The notes under the pieces were generated by a model. It was not told the origin of the DNA and searched no databases. It was given only the letters and a program-made list of their open reading frames with translations. Of a DNA stretch of 64,000 bases, positions 40,721-53,148 are shown one piece after another. Made by a program: the position numbers and the translations under genes. The DNA is from Rhipicephalus microplus (taxonomy: Eukaryota; Arthropoda; Arachnida; Ixodida; Ixodidae), in assembly GCF_043290135.1 (NCBI RefSeq), contig NC_134700.1, positions 163,270,053 through 163,334,052 of the forward strand, given 5' to 3'. Each line of letters opens with the position of its first letter. Within the stretch, counting starts at the first letter, position 1.

Positions 40721-43700
40721 CGCCGCACCACTGGGACTGATGCATTTGATTTATGTAATGCCATGAACTTAACACACAAATCTTGAGTATTTTACCGCTT
40801 ATGTCAGGCAGAAGGGGAGGGGAGCTGTGGCGTAGCAATGACAGCATTTAGATTCACTTATAGAAGGCCAAGGTTGAAACCCTATCGTTGAAACACTGTT
40901 AAGGTCTCTATTTATCCTGAGCTGGTTAAGAAGGCACTGGCGTAGTGCCTTTTTTCTTCTTTTCCTCTCACTGTCATCAAGTGCGTGCTTCTGTAGGCTT
41001 ACTATGCGGTACATAGCCTGTCTGAAGCTCATGGCGTCATGAAGAAAGAACAAAGCCTATTTGCGTTAAAGACAATGTTTACACAATGTCGGCTTTGAAA
41101 TATTTCCAGGTTTTTAATGATTTATACTTGGCATTTTCTTTAGAGGTCCTACATAAACCTATATTTCCACGCCCGTTTCTTGTTTATAATTCCTGTGTAT
41201 TCGGTTCACACCAAGACTGTCAGCGATCCTCGGTGCAGACCACACCACGGTGTTCGAGATGCTTCAACATCACGATAGATCATTTTGTTGAAATTGCGCG
41301 GAAAACGCTAACTGTCACGCTTATTCCAAACCTTGCGAGGCCACCAGTAAGACGGCTGGAAAGTGTCATGCGGGATATATAAAAGATGGTTCTTCTCAAC
41401 GATGACCAGTTTATGACGCCTGACGCCCTGTTCGTCACGATATCAGTGCAGAGCATGCATTGCTTGCTGTAAAATGACTTCCCTTTTCCCGGCCAAAAAA
41501 AGTTAGGTCAAACAAGGAGCCACTTTGAAAAGCCGACTGCTGCCCTTATTTCCGCCACGACCCCTCGACAAATGCATGCGCACTCTACCCACAGTCTCTT
41601 CTAACGAAACTTTACAAACAATGTATTCCATCATAATTAGTATAGTGCAATGGGGTACGCAAGAAGCTTTGATAACAGGAGAATTTTTACCAGTGAATAA
41701 TGTTTCGTAAGAGTTCAAAGTTTTCGGTATCCCTAAGATGTATTGTATCTTAACAACCAAGAATTTACTAAACTTTTTGCTTAAAGAAATGATGGCCTTG
41801 GCTCTTTAGAATAAAAAAAGACAGAAAACTTTAGACACTGAAATGGGACACAAGGTCTCTTTTCAGATTTTTTGTACGAAAAGTAGATCCTCGCATACCA
41901 TTCTCATATCAAAATAATACTTGTTTTCTGGTGGCAATGAAGAGTCACCCCTCTCGTTACAAACGTGGTCTGGTTCCCATTGAGCAAATATAGTATTAAC
42001 AAGTTAACAGCAGCTTCCTCCACGGTTCCGAAAAACAGGTTGATGCCGCACAACTGCGATATCTTAAAGGTCTCTCGTACTTTTTATTGGTACCTACAAA
42101 AATCTTCCATTCCAATTTGATTGTTCACTGTATACCTTCATTCGGCTGACAGAACATTTAGAGGGGTAGGGAATGCATAAATCACCAAGAAATTTATGTC
42201 TCAACTCGCCTCGCTTCTTCATGTGACTATATGGCAACATACGTAAGAGAACACATGAGGTTTCCGTGCCCGCAAACGCAAAGTTCACTCTAAAGCCAGC
42301 CGTAAAGCTGCAAGTCATTCGCATGCGGGAATGTACTATAGCGATGGCAATAAAGTAGTAAGAACATCATTTTTCTTTTAGCCCGCCGCGCGTTCCACCG
42401 CCGCTAGCATATACACGCTGACTGGACACGAGCCTTCAGGAGCTTCGGGTAGTTTATGGCCTCGTTAGGCCCCGCACACTGGAACCCAAGAGGACAAGAC
42501 TGCAGCCAAAGGAATAACTGAGTAAGGTGCGTCGTGTAGTAAACGCCGCTTTATGGAGAGTTGCGATTGCGTGTATAGGCTTGTGGTTACGGCTGTTCAC
42601 TTGGAATATTGCGCAGGATGGGCACTATAACAGCCCTAATAATGTGTACAAGGAGGCCGTAGCAGTTCATAATGAATTCTTGACTGGTTCCTCTAGCACG
42701 CTCTCGGTGCCAACTCGCTAATTCGAAGGATTCCTCCGGAAGAAACTTATAATCTGCAGTTAGAAACCTTAATGGGCGGCACTATTGGAACATTATGCCT
42801 TCGCAGCTACTCAGTCAATGATATGAGCAAGTAAGCTTTTGTTTGCCTCTGCCGGCTCAATTCTGCGCTTTTCATTAAAGAGCTCTCTATCTCTTCTCTA
42901 GTTTGTCCAGACTTTGTTAGATTATATATGTACGTCTATCTGTAGTCGATAGGTTCAAAACCTTAGTTTAGGCGTTTAGAAGTTTGGACAGGATCTCGTT
43001 GTTTGAACACTATTGCCAGGTTTATTTCTCGTTTTTTTCTTCCAAAACATTTGTTTTCATGTAGGCATGTTGCATATGCTCGTATTCTTCCGCATACCAT
43101 GTCATACCTTAATTCGTCCTTTTGGCTGCCTAATATTTTGTTTCTAGTTCACAGGTTAATACACGGGATAACCCAGGTGTTATCATCATAATTTATGCAA
43201 CTTGCTTTTTTGCTGAAAAGCGTTGGTAATAAGGATAAGGTAGATACCCACGTGTTATTCTATTCTTAGAACTCGGCCAAACGAGACGCTCAGCATCAAT
43301 TGGAGCTTCGTTTTGCCGTTTTTTTTTACCGGGCAGTAGTTTTCCACCTGAAATGGTCGCAAACTAATGAGCGCAAGTTTTCTGCTCAGAAGTTTCTTCA
43401 TTGTTCTGTTTAGGTACAAGATCAGTGAGAACGAACATCTCCGCGTTGGCCTACTCCAATTCTCGGTGAAAAAAATTGTGAATAACACGAATTTGTGCAC
43501 TCGTCGCTTCTAAAGAAGAAACATCTTCTCCGTGTTCTCACACATCTGAAACCCTGAAAGCTTTGAAGCATGCTACTGGCCGTGATGTTCCAGCTACTCG
43601 AGAAAACGGGTGTTCATTTGCTCAAGAGGAAGCGGAGTGCGTAGTCTTTCGAGAGTTCTAAGCCTCAAAGCCCACAGTGACACTCTCATCAATATATATC

Positions 43701-44249
43701 GGTGAATCGAAGAGCGTACACGCAACACAAGCAATTAAAAAGCTTTTGGGGGAGCTCCGCCATGATATCGTTTGTTCCCCTTTTGTTACCGCTTCATCTT
43801 GAGCTGTTCCTCCCCATTGGTAACGTAAATGAGCGTTTAGATTATCTGGTTGCTTCCATGAATGAAATAGCCTCTACAGTATTTCATCGTATTTTTTACT
43901 GAGGCTCAGAACACCTAAGTCGGTCGATAAAAATTGATAATAGCCAAGTGCGAGCCCAATTTCGCACAACGCGACGTTTGCCGGATACAGACAGGCCCGG
44001 TCAGGCTGGACTGAAAGCGTTTACGCGTGGTAATGTTCGCGCACCTGCACTCTTCAGCCGGTACGGGATTACAGTATTTTACAGGCAGTCAACAGCCCTC
44101 CTAGCTCATACATGTGCAGTCTAATGTAGAAACGAAGGGCAATTTTTTGCGGCGAGTGTACCGTGAAGGTATGCAACAGCGGCATCTGGCCGGCACTTAC
44201 CTACGGATGAAGCAGCAACCTGGAGGCTTACAAAAAGGACTCAGCTTAA
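40721..44249. other. No gene recognised
   Basis: 3.5 kb of AT-rich DNA with no frame above 100 codons and no recognised domain. A C-rich hairpin-like AGGCACT-ggcgt-AGTGCCT is at 40933-40951. Confidence 0.5.
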
Positions 44250-44605
44250 ATTGAGGACGACGCAGTGAGTGGTGGAAAGGAAAATGATAGGTGTGACCTT
44301 ACGAGAGAAGAACACAGCTGAGTGCGTCAGGGAACAAACTGGGCTCAAGGATACCATAGCTTAAATCAAGAAGAAATGTACAGGACCGGGCACGCAACAC
44401 ATAGGCAGGATAACCACTGGTCATCGAAGGTAACTGGCTGGATTGCCAAAGAAGGCAAACGCATGAAGGGGAGACAGAAAGCTAGGTGGACCGATGATAA
44501 TAAAGAAATAATTCGCAGGTATAACGTGGCAGCATAAAGCGCAAGAGCGGGTTGATTGGCGGATCAAAGGAGAGCCTTTGCCCTGCAGTAGGCTGACAAT
44601 GATGA
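44250..44605 (+). pseudogene. RTE-type LINE, 3' end
   Basis: Broken frames read VERKMIGVTLREKNTAE, EQTGLKD, GHATHRQDNHWSSKVTGW, GRQKARWTDD and a RYNVAA end, then WRIKGEPLPC, which together follow the C-terminal region of RTE-clade ORF2 proteins (RRMLGVTLRDR..., WAGHVARL.D.RW, RPPTRWADDI). The longest open piece is 44322-44537. It ends near TGACAATGATGACTA, typical of a short repeat tail. 5'-truncated. Confidence 0.7.
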
Positions 44606-46177
44606 CTATCTAACAAGAGCGTAAAGTGCAATCGCGTGCAACGCACAGATCAGCATCACTTTCAATCAAATGCACTCACGCCTACAAGGAAGTGAAATTC
44701 GCAAGCCCAACAAACGAAGTGCTCCTTGTAGGCAGCAGACGCTGCCTGGCACTTCGGTTCTCTCCCTTCCGTCGTTTCACCCTAAATGACGTCACACACA
44801 CAATGCTTCCAATTAAATAGGGAAACAAGGGGGAAGAGAAGGGGTAACAAATAAAGTTAGTGTGTAAAGAATTCGAGCGTTTTTACAGCCTCACATTTGG
44901 AAGAAATGACGGAAGTATCCGAAGAAACCTACAAAGCGAATTTTCTTGAGATCCATTGACGTTTGCGGAATTTCTGGAGGTGGCTTCTCACTATTAACTC
45001 ACGTATCATAGCTTCGAAAACCTGTCAAAATATGAAGCAAACAAAAGTAGTATGTGAGATGTCTGTAGTGTGCACATCATGATATCACAGGGAAGAGAAG
45101 GAGATGTATATATACGATGCATGCCGCAGAATGGTGCGACTGTTCTATGCACATGAATTTGGACTCCGTTCTAGCTATACTTAATGATTATGTGACTTTT
45201 ACTGTAGAGGAGCGTATTTCTATGCTGGTGAATATTGGTGAAGAACAAACACTTGTATACTCGGTTTACATGTGTAGTACTGCAGTTAGAACGACAATAT
45301 AGAACACGATGACAAGATTGTGAAACTGTACCTACACGTTCCACGCAACTCCCACTAAAAATCTGAATCTTGCGACAGCCAATTATTTAGGGCTATCAAC
45401 AAAATCTTGATGAACCCAGAGAATCTCACCTTGGACTTTTATACTTTTTTATTGTGTGTATCGAAGCTAGATTCTGAGCTTATAACTTTCACAATATTGG
45501 CGGGGGGGGGGTAGCTTTCGTGGCAGCCTTTGTTCCCAATGCAATGCAATTCAATGCAGAAAAATGACTGCGTTTAAACTGAAGAACATTAACATCTTCA
45601 TAGAGGCACAGTAACGCAATGGCTACAGAAAGAGGTAGGTACCACTAGCCTGTCCTCTTTATAGGTTATATATTGAATACAGGCACTAAAGCTTGAAGAA
45701 CCCGGTCATATTCACTGCTGTCAAGTTATAGTAACACAGGTTCACGTAGTGCTATGGCGTAATTCGGCAATTTCTTTTCGAACCTGTCACTTTGTGGCGT
45801 GTACGGGCTTTCGAGCTTTAGTGTACAGGAATTGGCGAACAGAAAGTATACACTTGTGTGAAGGCAAATCCAAGAACAATAAAAAAAATGTTTCCTGGTA
45901 AAACACTAGTAGACACTAAAAGCTATTGGACTTCAGAATATCAACTACAGGACACTATACGGCGTTCAAAATAACTCCTTACAGTCGAAATGTGGGAACC
46001 GCCTGCTTCAACTTAAGTGCTGATGGTCAAGACCTGAATAATCTTCATGATACCAATGGCAATATAAACAGCTACATGGAGACAGAGGGCTCGTACACGT
46101 GTAACACGCAGTGATACAGGAACGTTGTAATATCCTGAGGGATACAACGTTATAAGTGCGATAGTCTTTCTTGGGGA
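44606..46177. other. No gene recognised
   Basis: Includes a G10 run at 45502-45511. No frame of note. Confidence 0.5.
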
Positions 46178-46330
46178 CCTTCGACGCGAAAACTTTGGTC
46201 AGTCTGTCTGTCTGTCTGCCTGTCCAACTGTCTGTTTGTCCACCCTTAACGACATCGGGCACAATAAACGGCACCAGAGGATACCGCCAACGGCCGACCC
46301 CATACGCAGTGCCTACCAATGTTTCTCAAT
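46178..46330. repeat. (TCTG)n-containing repeat
   Basis: A short run of TCTG/CCTG steps (46200-46240) embedded in what looks like a dispersed repeat (GGGGACCTTCGACGCG before, ACGGCACCAGAGGATACCG after). Class unknown. Confidence 0.45.
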
Positions 46331-46479
46331 CTTTAGAGTTTATACTTCTGCGATTGTCAATTAAAAAGCAAATATCGCGCGTATCTAAGGCATCATAACA
46401 ACACGTATATATTCTGTATGCGCGTCTTTTACTAGAAAAGACACACAAAAGTTATTCTAAAAACCGTAACGTTTATCAC

Positions 46480-46830
46480 GAGGCGCCAACCATGCAACGC
46501 TTGCATGAAAAAGGAAGTGTTTCAAACGCTTTGCTAAGACGACACGGTGGTGGCACCTACCCGTCGCATGCGTTCTACACCTTATCAACTCTGAGACGGG
46601 CATGCGCGCCAGTGTCAGAGCCACGCGTTTCGTTTTCCAAGATAACTGCCAGGTAGCGCTCATGTCTCCCGTGTGACGTGACTTGGTGCACTCGTTCGCC
46701 CCAACTGAATGCTCGAGGCACTCTAACGCACCACCTCCACAATACCATTCACCGATTTTCTTGCGCAGAACATCAAATAAACGCTTTGTTCAATCTCTGA
46801 ACACGCAAGAATATCGTCTTTCGACGACAT
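46480..46830. repeat. Degenerate dispersed repeat (pair with 23162)
   Basis: GGCGCCAACCATGC through GTTTCGTTTTCCAAG and GCGCTCATGTCTCCC to a CATCAAATAAACGC end; its middle resembles 23200-23290. The AATAAA-like end suggests that copies may be found in transcripts. Confidence 0.4.
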
Positions 46831-49800
46831 TTGCAGATTAACCTGAATATATGGGGTAAATTTTTGAAGTCATTCCGATTACGAATTTTCCAGATTGGGT
46901 GTACCAATAAAAATAAAATTTCTTAACGTGAAATTCACTTAGCTCGTCCATTCCAGTTGCACTGGCCGACTTTTTATGCGTTAGGAAACTCGCACGACTG
47001 TACCGCACGAAACGCCTCTTCATGGGTTTACGTAGCTAATTTTTATTGAACTTCAGTGAAGTAAGGAGTAAGGTAAAGACCGAAGGAACCGCCGGATAAG
47101 AGTGTGTTGTGTGGTGTTTGTTTTAGCATTAGCAGTATGTATATCAATCACACAATGATCCATTTTCCCCGATTGTGGCGCATGTCAGTGGAATATGTGT
47201 AAACGTTCACCCTTTCGTTCCTATGAATAAAACGTTGCAATTCAACGCTGTGTGTGCATCGCACTTCTTTCCGGTCTTTTTGTACGCTGTGTTCCCATCC
47301 ACCTCTGTTACGATAAACGTTCACTCTATTGAAAACTAGAGACTCTCAAAACACTGCGAAGAGAGTCGACAATATTCAAATAGAATTAACGCAAACATTT
47401 ATATAGAGTAATATTTATGGTAAATGCACACTTCCCGAAAATAAAGTCACATGGTTAATGATGGAATTCGATATGGGAATTTTAAGGTGAGAAGCGTCTG
47501 TTCTTTTGCTTCATTCCTTTCTTAATATCTTATCGTGCTTCGCCCAAATAAAGCTTTCTGCCTTCAACGAGCCTTCGCCGTTAGTCCAGGATCAGTGTTG
47601 TTATAACTTTCTGTACCCGACCTCGTTTTACGCGCTATTTTCATGGGTATTTAAGTTTCATGGAGTGTTTAAGGCCATCAGCTGAAAAAGTAAAAGTAGT
47701 TCCTTTCTTTTGAAGGTGTAAACATGCTTCAATTCTACAACGAAGGCCCCAGAACCTTTTGTATTTAACTATAGGTGGCTGAGCAATACGCAGAACAGTA
47801 AATTGCCGCAAACGTTGTCTATTGTTTCGCTAAATCAGTAAAGAAAATATATACAACGCTGTTTGTGTAGTCATTCTGCGTCGATGAGTGATGATGCATC
47901 AAGTCCTCACACTGAGGGTGTTGGAGGCGGAAGAGATGTCAAAGAGGGCGATTGCCGTCTGAGACATCAAGATGATTGATAGTTCCTCACTCGGCTAGGC
48001 GTCTAAGAAGTGGACAAGTGAGAACTTGGCGAGCTATGACAGATGGCTGCTTGGAGCATAAAGTAAAAAAAAGAAAAAAGAACAACGTCTCGGGTCTTCC
48101 ACAGCGGAACACTATGTATATAGCCCCGCGCACTGCGGATGCGTTTTAGTAGTCATTTTTTTATGGACACCCCTAGCTTATTCAAGATGAAAGTTGTCAT
48201 TATTTAGTTTCATACACTCGTGGAAATGTTCACAAAGTTGTGACTTTAAAAAGCGAACATATCAACTAAGCAATCAAGCATTATTCTGTTCCACATCTCT
48301 TTATTTGTACTCATCTCTCTTAGAAACTCATAATAGGTCAAAAATTATCAATTAAAGCGTCAATTCTTCAACGCCATACATAGGACAATAACAATATGTC
48401 TGCTAACGAATAGCGTTGAGTATATTATTCTCCAAAATCTTGCTTTTCAGCCGACAGATATAGCCGAACACACATTTGTGAAAGCATTAGAAAATCTCAG
48501 AAGGTCAAAATTAACCCGGACGCAACATCCACTCAGACGAACTTAAAATGCTATAGTGTGTTTTTTTTTGTCGGCACGTAAAAGCAGGACTGCATCTTAG
48601 TTCTGTTTTTGCTTAGTAGCGAGGTTCCAGCGGCACCTTGGCGTATTCCTCATCGGCTGATTAGCCGAGGTGGCGTATCCACTGAGTTCATGGCATTACA
48701 ATAACAGCAGTTCACATAGAAAAGCCGCGTAAATTAAAGAGTTGGAAGCTCTGGCCTTTTTTACAAAAACGCACACCTTTCAAAACTTGCAGATGTGAGA
48801 GCCGCCGTCTGCGCTTGTTTGCACTGACCAAACCTAGGGAAGGGCCATTTCTTGGTTTTTTATGTAAATGGAATATAAGATCAGATCGTTTAATTAAACA
48901 TAGAGCATCTTAAACAAGGCAGCACTTTCAGCAAGTGAGAACTCTACTTTCAGGCTGAGAGGTTTTGCTAGCCTTAATTGTGTATAGCCGCTAATGGATA
49001 AAGGGATTGATCTGCATATGTTATGCTCCAGGGTACTCAAGATGCACTTGCAATGTAGCACTTAGCTTTAACTACGCTTTGGAAGAGACATAGTTCTTGC
49101 CTTTCTATACACTCCGGGACCTTAATCCAATACCTCTGCACTGCACTCCGTAATTAGTCTCAATGCTTACGAGGGCCACCACTACATACATCGGTCCAAA
49201 AAATATACCTAAGATTATGCGGGAAAATTCGCACTTTAACAGAAGGATTGGCACTTGAGTGATAACGCGTCTCGGCGCCTTGTAATGTGCGGAAACATGC
49301 ACAAGAACTCCGGGGAAATTCAGGCGCACAAAAGTCTCTTCGGCTCTGCTATTATGGTAATGATAACAGCACTCAAGGTAGCAGCCATTCCTTAAGCACA
49401 TCTCGAGGATGTGATTTAAATAATGTGATACTTAACCTAACTGCCCAGCGTTTGCAACACGAAAGCCGATGCGCGCAGCCTTATAGGCTGTATTACGCTG
49501 CCGTTGAGTGCCTGGTGACTACTTTATCGGGCCTCATGCCTGCATATTGCGTTATGAACCCCGCACTTTTATTGCGGGCCATGATGCACCAGCTAAAATG
49601 TTTCATCGATCACCGGTGGCGCCGAAAGTACGTGTCTTCATGCAAGCCGAGTGAAACGTGGAGCATTGTACCTTTACAGAAATGGGCGCGGGCCACCTAG
49701 GCTGGCCGCAAAGCATTATGGGAAGTCGGAGTGCCGGCGAAGTGTCGTCTGTTCGCAGAAGTGTTGGCTCACCTTGTTTCCTGCAGCGCGCGGGCGTACG

Positions 49801-51621
49801 AACGCATCCTTGCGGGAATATCGCGCGTGATAGCCCTGCTTCAATCTGCACTCATATAAGAGGCACAACGCAGAGCAGCATAAAGTCAGGAAACTTATTA
49901 GAGACCCGGGAAAATGCTAACGTACCCGTGAAAGAGCCCATTGCATTGGGAACATTACTCGGCTTTCACGACGAGCCAGTTCGCATCGTTCATCGTATTT
50001 CCATGTAGCGGAAGCTTTTTTCTTTTGTTCTATTTTCAGCATGACCGTACAGCTTTACGATTAGTATTTTATGTTAAGCAATATCACTCGTGATATGCTT
50101 CCGCGCGATACGCGGTGCAAGGCCGTGGCACATCGCGCGTGATAATCAATGACAAAATCCGACCCCTATAGATGGGTTCGAGCCCCACTATACTGGTGGA
50201 TTACAATTCTAATTGCCTGTTTCAAATGTTGTGCCTGAGAAACTTTGCACTTACGACACCGAGAGTATAGTGAATACCAGCTACCAACACACCCATAGAG
50301 CCGACATCAAGTGAGTACTGTCGTGTGCAGAGACTACGTAGTTACAGAGCAGTGTCGCACTTCATAAAGCGAGAATATTCTGCAGATTTGACTTCGCATT
50401 ATTTTTTGTGAAACAGTGTAAAACATGCTGTCTCTGTGTCGATCTTGTTAAGAGCTTAAAAACTTGCGACCTGACTGCGCAATGGGTAACAATGGGAAGA
50501 AATATATAACGGAATCGGCGTTAGTGTGCACAATTTACACAATATTCTATTTTACTGCTTGAGCTCCCGTGTTCCCCTGTTTGATTACAGTTTATGATTA
50601 TGCTAATTTAGTAAATTGTCGTTTCCATGCAGATGACTCTCCAAGCCGCAGAAGTTACACAGCCATTCCTGTCACTTTTGCCAAAATGGCCATGAACAGA
50701 ACATCTGAAGGACTCGCCTCAGGCATATTCAGATGAGAAAATTTCGCAGAATAGAGCATTCTCATGGTGGTAATAAGCACTGAATGCCTGGGCACAGTAT
50801 GTTTAAGCCCGAAAATATTTATTAGTAATGCTGTTTAAGGCTGCTAACTTGATACTGTGACTTTAAAAGGAATGGTGGTAGCCTCTGTCAGTGTGGGAAA
50901 CGTATAGAATACCGAAGCAGTGCTTACATCAGTTGGCAACGTTTCCTGGCTGCCAGTGTCGTTTTTTGTATCCGTAATAATGAAACTACAACTAGCACTT
51001 CTTGCCTTGACACAAAACACCCCCCCCCCAAATCAGAACAATAAAAAAAATCTGGGTGCGCGAAGCCACAACAGGTGAGGCCTCTATATTTATGGTGAAT
51101 AACAAGCAGATACAATTGAAGATTGCCAAGCAGTAAACAGCGAAATAAACACCACGTAAGACTGCAATAAAAAAAACTTGCAGACTTTTTTATGAATTTA
51201 CCCGAGACGACTTGAAGACGAAAACCATCTTTTTATATTTTTCAGTCGGTTTATTGGTCCTTATTCTACCAATTCGATGGTTTTCTGCACCTAAAGTGGC
51301 TTTGTACTGATTCTATGAGCGGAGGCATTCGAAACATTTAGTACGTGAACTCGTTTTTCTCGGTCTCCGTGATTTGTGAGCCAATCACACAAGCAGTGCA
51401 AAGCGACGATGTCGTGTGATGACGAGATCATTAGATCATCATGATGACTTTACACATTGTGTGTAAGGTCCATAACGTTACAGAATGTGTAAGGTGTGTG
51501 CTCGTACACATTCTGTGATCCGTGATGTCACAACGGCGTCCTATGGTGACGTGACGACGCGATAATTTTCGCGTCGCTCTAGTTGACGCCACCGCCATGG
51601 GATGCCATAGCCACCGACGAA
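46831..51621. other. No gene recognised
   Basis: 4.8 kb without a convincing coding frame. A CpG-rich patch with GCATTATGGGAAGTC lies at 49600-49840 and could be a promoter. AATAAA signals at about 47226 and 47550 are not preceded by coding sequence. A C9 run is at 51021. Confidence 0.45.
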
Positions 51622-51636
51622 AAATTTTTCCTTTTA
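51622..51636. repeat. Target-site duplication of LINE F, left copy
   Basis: AAATTTTTCCTTTTA, against AAATTTTTGCTTTTA at 57485-57499: 14 of 15 match. It lies just outside the ATCATCAT-type tail of LINE F. Confidence 0.75.
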
Positions 51637-51656
51637 TGATGATATATTTTGTTTAA

Positions 51657-51690
51657 TGGCGCAAGGGCCATTGATGGCCAAAGAGCGCCA
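51657..51690 (-). other. 3'-terminal hairpin of LINE F
   Basis: Outer stem TGGCGC/GCGCCA and inner stem GGCCAT/ATGGCC around a two-base loop, about 20 bp from the element's end. Position and symmetry suggest an RT recognition structure (inference). Confidence 0.6.
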
Positions 51691-51969
51691 GGAAATGATA
51701 TCGTATGAGAGCAATGGTTATGTTAAATGGCTGTAAAAGGGCCTAAGATTCTGCGCGCTAAAGGTGCGTAAGACATATCTTCATTAAAATCATGAAAATG
51801 AAGTGAAGCATGCCTGGTGAGAATGAGTCTTAAGTTATGATGACACCATAGAATAGGAGTGTTGTATTAGCACCGATACCTCGCCGGCGCACTTGGTCCC
51901 AAGGGCTGGGAGACAGGTGCTCTCTTTGGATGTAGCATCCGCAGCAGCAGCCTCCTTTCAGAGGCCGTG

Positions 51970-53010
51970 CTACTGATCACTTGAGTAGATAACAAGGAAA
52001 GTATTCACTTCCTTTAAGAATGCATTTATAGCATTATATTTAAAAAGAGGTTCGCGACCAATAAACATAGCTGGGTGAAGGGGTATGTGTTCCTTGTACG
52101 CTAGAGGAAAATGTTTTTTTCTGTAAGCCTCTAGCTCAGAGCATTCAAGGAGTATGTGAAGTACGTAAGTGGACGGCCACATCTGTGACAGCTGGGTGGG
52201 TCACCACCGGACAAAAGGTGTGTGTGCGTGCTGTGTGTGTGCGTCCTATTCTAAGCCGACAGAGACTGACCTCTGTAGGGCGTGTTTTCGACGTGGGTGG
52301 CCAGTTACCGAGGTATGGTTTAATAAAGTGTAACTTGTTATGAGTTTGTTGATCCCATAACTTCTGCCAGTAGGCCCTGAACTTTTTCCGTATGTTCGGT
52401 TTTAGGTCCATTATAGGGACAGCAACTGAAGAGTTGGCAGAGCTTCCGTTAATTGATGTGGCGAGCTGGTCGGCAACACATTTCCTTCGATCTCGCGATG
52501 TCCTGGCACCCAGCACACGACGATATGTTGCTTGGAAGTATAGGCCGCGCAGAGTATTGAATAGAGGGATATAATTGTCGGGTTTCTGTGTTATTTAGGA
52601 TTTTTCAATGCTTTTACGACACTCAGAGAGGCTGTGTAGATAGCTACCCTTGGCATATTCAATTCTTTGATGTGTTTAACGGCTACGAATAACGCGTAAG
52701 CCTCGGCTGTAAAAATGCTTGTGCTGGTGGACAGAACGCCGACCGCCGCATAGGACACGCCAGTATGGGACTTCGATGCATCAGTATAATATTCTGGGCA
52801 GCCATATTTATGTTGCAGCTCTAAGAAATACATCCGAATGTGTATGGGCGAGGCATGCTTTGTGACAGCTACGAAAGATGTGTCACAGTCTATAACCTGC
52901 CACTGCCATGGCGGGAGCCGCAGAGCGGCGGGGCTGAGGTGGTATTCAAGCAGTGGGACATCTGTTTCTTCAGCTAGGTCTCTAACACTCAGCGACAAAG
53001 GGCGTGCCAT
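51970..53010 (-). pseudogene. LINE F ORF2: RNase H and Cys/His tail
   Basis: RNase H reads EYYTDASKSHTGVSYA (first Asp), FTAEAYALFVAVKH (Glu), then IYTASLSVVKAL, where the third catalytic Asp (expected YTDSLS) is Ala, codon GCC at 52630-52632. A frameshift near 52590 follows, then ADQLATSI from the last motif, whose GHxxIxGN part is degraded. The tail continues with LCRLRIGRTHTARTH, and in another frame YVLHILLECSELEAYRK. Strongly decayed. Confidence 0.85.
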
Positions 53011-53148
53011 TGCGGGTCGATTGTAAAAAAGTTGAGAGCTGGACAGATCGTCGATGTTGGAATATGCAGGTTGCTCAATGTTCGCATTTACTTTAAGGAA
53101 ATATATGAAGGAAGAATATGTTCTGTGCAGATGGAGTGACCACTCGTC

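Noticed and set aside
40933..40960. Hairpin AGGCACT-ggcgt-AGTGCCT followed by T run, like a bacterial terminator
   Set aside because: The window is eukaryotic and no gene ends there.
49287..49700. 137-codon plus frame as a gene
   Set aside because: No recognisable domain; the minus strand is also open and the 3' half lies in a CpG-rich patch.
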